A stretch of DNA of 35,000 nucleotides from Mesostigma viride (taxonomy: Eukaryota; Streptophyta; Mesostigmatophyceae; Mesostigmatales; Mesostigmataceae). Positions 28,085 to 35,000 of this stretch are shown here, piece after piece. The notes under the pieces were generated by a model that saw only the letters and a program-made list of their open reading frames with translations, was not told the origin of the DNA and searched no databases. The first letter of the stretch is position 1. Every line of letters starts with the position of its first letter. The stretch is taken from the NCBI GenBank assembly GCA_009746045.1, contig RPFO01000154.1, positions 757,496 to 792,495 of the forward strand, read 5' to 3'. The translations under genes and the position numbers were made by a program.

Positions 28085-29058
28085 GAGCGCTGTTGCTGCT
28101 GATACGGCGACGCAGCTGCAGGCTGTTGTGCATGCTGCTGCTGCTGCGGGTATGGCTGCTGTCTACCTTGCTGCCATCGCTTCCCAGGCATGCGCTGCGC
28201 TCGGCTGAAGCTGCCCTTATTGCCCCTACGCATCGGGCCCCCATTGCCCCGAGGCCCGCTGGGCCCCGCGCCGCTAGAGCCACCACCGCCCGCAATGGCG
28301 GCCACCTTGCCCCCATCCGGCGCTTTAGCAGCACCACCTTGGGCACCACCAGAAGAAGGAATGGAATTCACAGCGACAGGCGGTAATGCAGGGGAAATCA
28401 GACCCAGCTCATTGAGCTTACCTTGGGCCCGCAGTTGGGCCACCATGTCCCTCTCCTCACCCTCGACAATGCCCGTGATAACCTCAATCGCCTTATTGAG
28501 ATCATCCTCGGCTTTCTCACGCTTGAGAGCTGCCATGGCATTCTGGAAATTAAGGTCCTTGGCATTGCGAACATAACGGTCCACCACCGCCAGTTCCACC
28601 ACCGGAATGCCATCCTTTACACTCTCGTTTCTCGCATTTCTCAAAGCGAGAAGGTCGAGTGTGTAGGGACGCTTCGGCACCCAATTATAAATGCCAACAT
28701 GACGAGACTTGGCAGATGCTTTCGATTCAAGAAGTGCTGCACGCAACCTACCTCCAATTGCAGCGCCCTCGATTTTCTCGTCACGGCAGGAGCGCAGGCA
28801 ATTTACTAGAATGGCGTTGTCGGCTCTAAACATTCCGGCATCCCGGAATAGCCCATACAGATCCTCGGTTTTATCTGCATGATCCGCCACAAACGCCTCA
28901 AACCTGTCACAGAAATCCTCTACCAATGTCACTGCCGCATCAAGAGGAACTGTCCCGACTCGTGTTTTGCACAGCTCTATCAAATTCTTCTCATTTCTTA
29001 AATCCTTCCACCCAGTACGCTTTCTCGAATCCGTCTCTTCTTGTTCTTGATCCGACAT
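27832..29058 (-). CDS. gag: Copia Gag (capsid-nucleocapsid)
   Basis: A 408-codon intact frame starting MSDQEQEETDSRKRTGW, 40 bp after the 5' LTR. It packages element RNA in a virus-like particle. Residues 20-210 are helical and charged (capsid). Residues 235-300 are Gly/Pro/Arg-rich. Residues 301-340 are glutamine-rich, with a run encoded by CAG repeats (28042-28090). Zinc knuckle 1 is C348-x2-C351-x4-H356-x4-C361 (CFVCGKSGHMAANC), a standard CCHC. Knuckle 2 is C383-x2-C386-x4-H391, with T at the place of the last Cys and C399 three residues later, so it is altered. The frame ends GGGRR and UGA, in phase with pol. Confidence 0.93.
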
Positions 29059-29098
29059 TGCTACGTTTTTCCTTATTAATTAACCCCGTCCTAGTACA
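29059..29098 (-). other. Short leader between 5' LTR and gag
   Basis: Only 40 bp. Minus strand TGTACTAGGACGGGGTTAA then TTAATAAGG. No TGG-type primer site. Confidence 0.6.
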
Positions 29099-29681
29099 TG
29101 TTAAAATCGAGTTCGAATTTTATTAAATGATAATTTTACGGTAATCAGGTTACAAACTCAGAGCCAAGCCCCCAGCTTAATTTACCAGCGCAACCATAGC
29201 CATTGCCAGCATAGCAGCAACAACCGTTGGACCGCCGCAACACAATGCTGGCTTTTGGATCATCATCGTCTGTCAGGCGGCTAGGCTAGCCTGCAGCGCT
29301 AGGCACCGACGCAAGCCTGGGAACGCATCTCCGTTACACATCTCCGTTACAACACACCAGCCGAGTACCGACCAATCGACACACACCAGTATCTCGCCAC
29401 TTGTCACGCCAGCCGGCAGTACCCAGAATCCTAGTCCGCACCTCAGTACCGGACCAGTGCCTCACAGCCAAAGTCTAGGGCGTAACTCACGAGGCATAAC
29501 GCACACAGCGTAACTTAAATCGTTGTGGATCACACAAGCCAAAATTCAGCCGAACCTCAAAACGGCTAAGTCCCAATGCGCCGAATTAACCCGAACGCCT
29601 CGAACCACAAAATGGCTAAGTACCGGCACACAATCATTAATTATTTCCATGTGACTGCGAGCTGAAACCTATAATATAACA
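29099..29681 (-). repeat. 5' LTR
   Basis: Upstream LTR. A TATATTATA stretch begins 3 bp inside its 5' end. The bases directly after the LTR (minus strand TGTACTAGGACGGGG) do not start with TGG, so no standard tRNA 3'-end primer site is seen; priming from an internal tRNA fragment, as known for Drosophila copia, is possible. Confidence 0.96.
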
Positions 29682-30143
29682 GGTGGAGATGGCAGCAGCC
29701 CATTCCTGGGGAGTCCACTCGTCGTGGGGGCCGTCCACCAGGGGGCCGGAGAGCGGTGGGACCAGGTAGTCAGTCTCGCTGGTGGGCGCCTGCGGGGGCT
29801 CATGCAATGGGGCCGCCTCGGCTGGCCGCAGGGCGTGCAACTGCAGCGGGGTCAAGCGGGGGGGGCGGGCCAGGGGCCCCCGATAGTTTGGCCTGCCGGG
29901 AGCTGAACCAAATCTCAAGGCGTTCACTGGGGGTGCCTGGGATGGCAGCCCGTTGCGTTTCCCGGTGTCCGGTTAGACGGTCGAGAGAGCGCCAGGCTGC
30001 CTTGTGCTGGTTGGCGGCCGTGTGGCGATTGATTTCGGCGGCAAGTGTCTCCCGACCTCCTCCGCAATGATGTGCGGCAGTATATGCTTGAGTAAGCCGT
30101 TCCTGGTACGGGTACAGGTCCTCCCCGCGGCGGCGGGCCTGCG
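29682..30143 (-). pseudogene. LINE ORF2 linker between endonuclease and RT
   Basis: Minus-strand frame with GPLARPPRLTPLQLHALRPA, TSETDYLVPPLSGPLVDGPH and DEWTPQEWAAAIST; this last runs to the target duplication and joins the RT start at 22883. Upstream parts lie in other frames. Confidence 0.6.
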
Positions 30144-30940
30144 CTATAGTACTAGCGCCAGCCGGGCGGCAACTGCACCCGGGCGTCGCGCAGGTAGATC
30201 GAGCGGGGCTGGTCGGGCGCAGGGACGCTCGGGGAGAAGCTTAGAGCCAAGCTCCACCGATCGCATGAACAGTTCGTAGGGTGGCGTGAGATCTACACCG
30301 CGATCTGCGTCCAGGTACATCAAAGGTTGCGCGTCCACGAAGGCAGACCTGATTGCATCGCGGCGTATCTCATCCGCTGACCACTTCTCCCTGCGCCCAC
30401 GGACGGGGCGTAAGCAGGTCCAGTCAGGGCGGGGCCGGGGGCGGCGGCGTGCACGGGCCTGAAGACGTAGGCGCAAGGTTGCGGTGACCATGCGGTGATC
30501 CGATGCGACACTGGGGGTGGTCAGCGTACGGGCATCGATGACGGAAGAGCGCCAGCACTTGCGCACAAGTATGTAGTCCAAGCATACACATCGCCGCCGA
30601 GGGAGCATCGAGCCAGCCGCCCCGGCTGCGCATGGGGCCCACAAAGGTCACTAGTGCATCAGGCGGTTTAGCAAACAGCGTACTGGCAGCAGTCAAGTCC
30701 CCCTCAGTGAGCAGTTGCTCAAGTATAGGGGGGTGTTGGCATTGCTATCGGTTAGGCGCGGCGCATACATGCAGCCCCCGCGGCCCACGGGCAGGGTCGC
30801 GTTGGCATCCACCAAGATGGCAACGATGTATATTGACGTGGGATCTGTTTCTCTATGTCGAGCAACTGGTTGAAGAACGCTGCGCGGTCCTCGGCCCGTC
30901 GGCCGGGTGTAAGGCCCATGCGACCAAGGATTTCTCGATC
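30144..30940 (-). pseudogene. LINE endonuclease domain (C-terminal two thirds)
   Basis: APE-type endonuclease that would nick the target. Order on the minus strand: DRAAFFNQLLDIEKQIP (~30860), IYIVAILVDANATLPVGRGG (~30775-30830, the GDxN-like block with V for G), SNANTPLY, EGDLTAASTLFAKPPDALVT (~30650-30710), FVGPMRSRGG, CVCLDYILVRKC (~30570) and SVASDHRMVTATLRL with the SDH catalytic motif (~30490-30520). It shifts frame at least twice. The N-terminal third, with the first catalytic Asn and Glu, is missing, because the upstream sequence is ORF1. Confidence 0.8.
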
Positions 30941-31995
30941 TCTCAAACGCACGTGCAAGCTTCTCGGAATTCTCACCTTCCACCAGCTAGCAGTTCTTGA
31001 CGATGACGTTGAGGCTGCGCTTGGCGAGCTCGCCGGCCTCCTCGCGGAGGTCGAGCGTGTGCTGCTGGAGCTGTGCTGCGACGGCGGAGGAGTGCATGGT
31101 GGAGGTGGTGTGTTGCTTATTATAAGCATGTCCGCCCAGGACTGGGTGGGAGGATCGAGCATCGCCCGCCGGGCCAGCGGGAGCTGGCTTGGTGGCAATG
31201 TCCTTCACCGCCTGGGCGGTGAGGCCTGCGGTGTTTTGCAGGACCTCGATGGCGATGGCGTTGTCCTTGAGGCGCTGGTCGATGTGCTGGGCGGTGATGG
31301 CGTCGGAGGTGGGGGTGACCAGTGGCGGTGGAGGAGGCGAGGAGGGTGCATGGAGGTGGCGGTGGAGATGGTGGAGAGGAGGGGAAGCTCGGCGGTCAGC
31401 GTGCTGCCCATGGCCGCCACATCTGCAGCGATCGAGGGGCCGGGGCCACGTGCTGCTCGAGGGCCTCCTGAAGAAGGGAGCGGATGGAGGATTCGGTCAA
31501 GGTGGTGGTGATGGGCTTGGGGGGCCAGAGCTCCTCAAGGGAGCGTCCAAGGAGGGAGAAGAGGACGTATTGCTGGAGGTGGGGGCGGCGAGTGGTGTGG
31601 ATGTGGTTGTCGAATGGGCGCCTCTGAAGGAAAGCATTGAAGAGGCGGCCCTGGTGGGAAAGCTGCTTGCACAGTTCAAGAAGCGAGGCGTGTGATCCCC
31701 AGAGCAAGTAGCTCAGGATCTTGTCGTGGGTGAGCTTGTCAAAAAAGCCGGGCTGGCTGGCGTCAAAGTCGAACTCTTCCCAGGTCGGCTCGGCAGGGCG
31801 ACTGCGCTTGGGCTCGATCAGGCGACGCTGCGGACGAGGCGAGCCCGGCCGGGGCTGGGCGACCACTAGGGCTTGGCTAGTGGTGCCGCTGCCTTCTGGG
31901 CCGGAGGGCGAAGCTGCAGCCGGAGCTGCAGACGTATTTTCAGGGCTGAGCGCAGCCGCCAGGCTGCGTTGCGCGGAGGAGCATTTGCTCGCCAT
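30941..31995 (-). pseudogene. L1-type ORF1 of the split LINE
   Basis: An ATG at 31995 starts MASKCSSAQRSLAAALS, closely parallel to element B (RSLADALAHENA). Then SGPEGSGTTSQALVVAQPRP, EEFDFDASQPGFFDKL, LLWGSHASLLELCKQLSHQG, RSLLQEALEQHVAP; after frameshifts LTAELPLLSTI, DARSSHPVLGGHAYNKQHTT, LQQHTLDLREEAGELAKRS, LNVIVKNC (stop) and GENSEKLARAFE. It ends there: the C-terminal domain (DDDLTLAQQ block) is absent and endonuclease sequence follows, which suggests a deletion joining ORF1 to the middle of ORF2. Confidence 0.82.
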
Positions 31996-32153
31996 ATATT
32001 GCGTAATAGCTTCGGAAAATTATATCAGCGTGTGCGTCTTAGAAAGACGAAGAGATTGTGATATTCACAGCCGAATTCGGTGCCCATGCATGCAACCAAA
32101 CGTGAAAGTTATGAGCTCCGCCGTCAGCCATGGCTACCCGATCGTGGCTCGTG
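31996..32153 (-). promoter_or_regulatory. 5' UTR of the split LINE
   Basis: Same ordered motifs as 15810-15963 (GCTGACGGCGGAGCTCATAA, TCTTTCTAAGACGCACACGC, ATATAATTTTCCGAAGC). Similarity to element B stops near 32153. Confidence 0.7.
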
Positions 32154-32203
32154 GACCATGCAAATGGGGCAGCCCTATTGCACCCGCTATGGTTTTGCTA
32201 TGC

Positions 32204-32640
32204 CCAGCTTAGGGGAATACAGCAGCAGTAGTGTAGAATAGATAGACCGTGGCCATGTACATGTAAGCCTCCTATAGGCTCTATACCAGCTGATTCACGA
32301 GTATTATTTAGCCATGTACATGTGCGCCTATGATGTGCCACACTCCAGATGATGCCTAGCATTATTTTGTTATGCTGTGCCCATGCAGAGAGCGGCTCTC
32401 TGCTGAGATGCCACGCTCTAGCTCTTGTATAGCTATGCTGATCTACCCCCCATGACAGGCTCCCCCTTAGCTGGGCATAGCTTGAAGATCATGGGGATGC
32501 AGGTGCCATAGTGCACCTAGCGCAAGTGTCGTTTACATTCCCACCCTTGCAGGAAGTAGCTTAGAATGTATTATAGGCCATATGCCCCTTCTCAAGGGCT
32601 ATGTGCTACATATACTCCCAATGGAGTTATTCTGTACAGG
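32204..32640 (+). repeat. Family-2 3' tail, plus-strand copy
   Basis: Starts near CAGCTTAGGGGAATACAGCAG and ends at CATATACTCCCAATGGAGTTATT (terminal module). Contains the perfect hairpin GCAGAGAG-CGG-CTCTCTGC at 32392-32410. Matches the complement of 14041-14463. No ORF1 is attached; 5'-truncated. Confidence 0.8.
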
Positions 32641-33117
32641 CACTCCGCAAAGGTGAAAACGGAGTTATGTTTCTAATTAATGGTTTCGCTATGTCAAAGC
32701 TTATATTGTGCACATCCACAGGGCCGGTATGTCGGATCGTTTTGCTGGGTCCAATTGTGCACCCTGTGGCATGCCTGAGGGAAGGGGGGGTACGTCTCTC
32801 CCACCTGCCCGCTGTGCACACTCCGGTGGTTCGTGACTCTCTGTAATGTTCATGAGCACGTGTTCAATCAATTTATATTCCGATCCCAAAGGCTGATCTC
32901 AGCGAGTTCCAATTATGCCTTTTAATTGCGGCCTCGATGGACAACGTGGGGCAGCCTTTCTGCACCCACTATTCTTTTGCTTCTTCTTGCATGCTTTATC
33001 GTTTGCACCAGTTCATGCAATGCTGACATGATCTACAACGGAGTCATGTTACAATTTAATTTTAATTTAATTTAATACAATGCTGAATGTGACGGGCCTT
33101 ATTGCACCCATGCAGTA
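32641..33117. repeat. Decayed tail fragments, no gene
   Basis: A diverged family-1-like block at 32700-32860 (CCACAGGGCCGG...GTGGCATGCCTGAGG...GTTCGTGACTC). Then an inverted terminal module at 33021-33048 (CATGATCTACAACGGAGTCATG) and a (TTTAA)n run at 33053-33075. Confidence 0.5.
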
Positions 33118-33202
33118 TAGATCAAGGAGACAACCAGCGCAGGCCAGAAATCGGGAGAATCCGGACCATGGTAGCTCGAGCCTGCCGTTATCTTGTCCGC
33201 GT
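33118..33202 (-). repeat. Short dispersed repeat, copy 3
   Basis: Minus-strand copy of the ~75-bp unit: GACAAGATAACGGCAGGC ... GCCTGCGCTGGTTGTCTCC. In this copy GCAGGC and GCCTGC pair perfectly. Confidence 0.8.
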
Positions 33203-33253
33203 GTTCGAGTCGTTCAGGATGATGAAGATGAATGGTGATGGAAATGTGTATCC

Positions 33254-33832
33254 TTGTGCATTGAAATTATGGCTGGCTTACGTGTAGAGCGACTAGATGA
33301 CCTAGACGGTGGGGCCGGAAACAGCATGCTTGATCAGGGCGTGTGTTTCGAGCCTAACTGGCCGGGAGTGTCTAGTGGTGAGCACCATTGCTGCGATCGC
33401 TCTCCCACCATTTACGAGGAAATACCCGCAAATGGAAAACCACTGAAAAGGTAGCTAGTCAGTCATCACGTTAGCCATGCCATGATTCCAAACGTCCAAG
33501 AACTGCACACGGTGCAAAGGCAAAAAGCCGGAGGACAGCATTTTCAAATGTGCGGCGGGAACCAAAAGCCCGCGGATGCCAGAAAACATCGTGTTGCTGC
33601 AGCGACGCGACGACGTGGACAACGAATCCAGTGCCAAGCTCGGAACGGCCGCAAAGGAGATCTGGCATCACAGGGTTCAGATGTGCGGAGATACTATGCG
33701 ATCCAGCCGGTCCACGACCTGTTTGTAGAGCTTGTGCCAAGGGGCAGCACCGAACAGATGTGGGTGACGTTGCAAAAAACATCGGACTTGACGGAGCATA
33801 ATGTCTCGGTCATAGTCTTTGATGCAGTATAG
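33254..33832 (+). pseudogene. Possible zinc-binding gene, unrecognised, broken or intron-containing
   Basis: First block 33254-33452: RVERLDDLDGGAGNSMLDQG, FEPNWPGVSSGEHHC, TIYEEIPANGKPLKR, followed by AAAAG/GTAGCT (a donor-like site). Second block from ~33488: FQTSKNCTRCKGKKPEDSIF, KCAAGTKSPRMPENIVLLQR, RDDVDNESSAKLGTAAKEIW, ending near 33730. In another frame PAGPRPVCRACAKGQHRTDV follows to 33801. CTRC...C...CRAC looks like a split zinc-binding site of the CxxC...CxxC type. It may be a transposon gene or a host gene remnant. A short intron or frameshift would be needed to connect the blocks. Confidence 0.35.
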
Positions 33833-33886
33833 ATGTCTCCTTGATAGATGCCGGATCTTACTAGTTTGTGTCCGACCGCACCTGTA

Positions 33887-34050
33887 GTATACCAGTGGCA
33901 TGAGGGAAGGGGAGGTCCCTGCCCCCTTCCTGCTGTGCACATGCAGGGATCACTGAAAGCGCTTTGGTGTATACCAGTGGCATGAGGGAAGGGGAGGTCC
34001 CTGCCCCCTTCCTGCTGTGCACATGCAGGGATCACTGAAAGCGCTTTGGT
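33887..34050. repeat. Perfect 82-bp tandem duplication
   Basis: 33887-33968 and 33969-34050 are identical. The unit is derived from family-1 tail sequence (GGCATGAGGGAAGGGG, TGCTGTGCACATGCAGGGAT, AAAGCGCTTTGGTG), and the terminal GTTCCGTGACTACCC follows only the second unit. Confidence 0.97.
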
Positions 34051-35000
34051 GTTCCGTGACTACCCGTCAGGGAAGCATGCACGTACTAATAGTAGTTAAT
34101 TATAATAAGGGTACTATACAGTATACACACGGACGTGTTTAAACTTGAGAATAGATGACTCAACAATTACTTCAGCCCGCCCTCAATTACTTCAGCCAGG
34201 CCCCATCGCTGGCCGCCGAACATGCTACCCTTGAACAAGAAGCCCAAGAGCGGGCCAACTGGCAGCATCAGTCCAGCGCCTGCCCACCCCGGTGGCCGGG
34301 GGATTTGCCTCACATCGACGATGATCGTTGCATGAGCGCGCGGGCCCGGCACCTCGTGCATCGATCGTCGTCAACATCATGCAATTGTAAATCCCCTGCA
34401 CCACCTGGGCCCAGTACAAAACTGAAGGGCCTCCACTCGCAGCCTTCAGGAGTCGCGGAACAATTAAGGCCTACAGGGAAACCGCCTTGACAGTTGACAG
34501 TCCAGGGCCGGGGGGCCCTTTCCCATGATCTCCATGTCATGCACACCGTGTGCACGCATATGACTGAGCAATGATGATTGATGTCAATGCAAGGGGCCCC
34601 GCATGTGTTGCCTTGTCTGACCTCAGTCCCCCCCAGCATTTTGGTCTACAACATGCTTATGCCAATTTTGGCCCGCCCGCACCGAGACCACCAAGTAAAT
34701 GCGCCGGCGGCCCAAGACTGACCGGAGCCGTCGCATGTACCGCGATGATAGGAAATAGCAATGGTTTCCCGGGGGCAACGACCGCAACTTAAACCCTTTT
34801 ATGACGGTACGTGAAAACCAATGGTCCCCAACAGGTAAGTCCAACGAGCAAAAGTGGGAGGGGGGGGGGGCGGTGTGCATAGGAAACTTCTAGATCTCTA
34901 CCGTTGGAGCTCATCCATGAGTGAGGCTGTGATGACTTCTAGCCAATGACGAGCAACGCACGACCCGATCTGGGGCCTGGGAATGAATGACGATAACCCT
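34051..35000. other. No recognised gene
   Basis: A plus-strand frame at 34155-34490 (MTQQLLQPALNYFSQAPSL, EHATLEQEAQERANWQHQ) begins like a helical protein but turns Pro/Ser-rich without recognisable domains. Repeats of GTGCATCGATCG/GATCGTTGCATGAGCGC type occur at 34317-34370. A G-run lies at 34859-34870. I support no feature here. Confidence 0.3.

Larger units (their letters stand above)
22884..29681 (-). mobile_element. Young Copia-type LTR retrotransposon
   Basis: 6798 bp. LTRs of 583 bp at 22884-23466 and 29099-29681 look identical base for base, start TGTTA and end TAACA. The target duplication is GGTGG at 22879-22883 and 29682-29686. All genes are on the minus strand: gag 29058-27832, pol 27816-25360 (same frame, one UGA between), then RT and RNase H through three frame changes to 23941. 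RT-RNase H at the end with no integrase after it places it with Copia (Pseudoviridae) rather than Gypsy. The identical LTRs imply a very recent insertion. Confidence 0.97.
20990..32153 (-). mobile_element. LINE (ORF1, endonuclease, RT) split by a Copia insertion
   Basis: Pieces on the minus strand: 5' UTR 31996-32153, ORF1 30960-31995, endonuclease 30144-30940, linker 29682-30143, then interruption by the LTR element 22884-29681, then RT 21447-22883 and a C-terminal segment 21054-21484. Removing the LTR element and one GGTGG makes the frame continuous from AAAIST into TLRNDAAMGVDNI. A TGTAA-like motif (TTGTGTAATT, minus strand, ~20998-21010) beside an A/T-run near 20992 marks the probable 3' end. 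No target duplication was found. Confidence 0.8.

Noticed and set aside
27768-28386. Plus-strand frames rich in Ala/Leu/Val runs
   Set aside because: They are produced by the CAG repeat and GC-rich part of gag read on the wrong strand.
22884-29681. Gypsy-type element
   Set aside because: Integrase precedes RT and RNase H ends the polyprotein with the NPADALTK motif, as in Copia.
34155-34490. 111-codon plus-strand frame as a gene
   Set aside because: Only the first ~40 codons look protein-like; no domain, no homologous copy in the window.

Overview
The window is a graveyard and nursery of mobile elements in a eukaryotic nuclear genome, most likely a chlorophyte green alga. The reasons for that guess are moderately GC-rich coding segments beside AT-rich tails, TGTAA (the usual green-algal poly(A) signal) near element 3' ends, a CAG-type glutamine run in a gag gene, and L1-like ORF1 genes. 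That assignment is inference. I found no convincing host gene, no rRNA, tRNA or CRISPR array.

Layout. 96-655: a ~175-bp tandem repeat. 960-3084 (+): the end of a LINE ORF1, its structured 3' tail, then a truncated LINE reverse transcriptase (RT). 3085-4115 (+): LTR-like leader and a broken gag-like ORF. 4116-6053 (-): a decayed Copia-like pol. 6054-8016: first copy of a 1.7-kb repeat that recurs at 18799-20495 inside a TTAA-flanked inverted-repeat element (17827-20510) carrying a PHD-finger ORF. 8017-8790: ORF1 remnant with tail and a 74-bp mini-insert. 9199-10917 and 10970-12602: two more inverted-repeat elements. 12638-17376: nested ORF1-bearing LINE derivatives on the minus strand. 17500-17826 and 20551-20926: further ORF1 or tail fragments. 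About 20990-32153 (-): a LINE (ORF1, endonuclease, RT) split by a young Copia-type LTR retrotransposon at 22884-29681. 32200-34050: more tails, a short dispersed repeat, a possible zinc-binding gene and an 82-bp duplication.

The most interesting object is the Copia-type element. It has two 583-bp LTRs that read as identical, ends TGTTA...TAACA, and a perfect 5-bp target duplication GGTGG. Its gag and pol share one frame separated by one UGA in the strong readthrough context UGA-CUA-G. Its protein order appears to be Gag-integrase-protease-RT-RNase H instead of the Copia order Gag-protease-integrase-RT-RNase H. The protease-like triad is DTD (DTN in the decayed relative), and the RT box is HGDD instead of YVDD. 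Both elements share the protease-RT order and the HGDD box, so these look like features of a lineage.

The second theme is a set of at least six L1-type ORF1 genes or pieces against only two RT regions. One of them (14019-15963) is a complete ORF1-only insertion with a 12-bp target duplication. Their 3' tails carry conserved hairpins (a C-UNCG-G tetraloop stem, a CTCCC/GGGAG stem, or a GCAGAGAG/CTCTCTGC stem) placed just before short AT-rich repeats. This suggests parasites that keep an RNA 3' structure for an RT supplied in trans.
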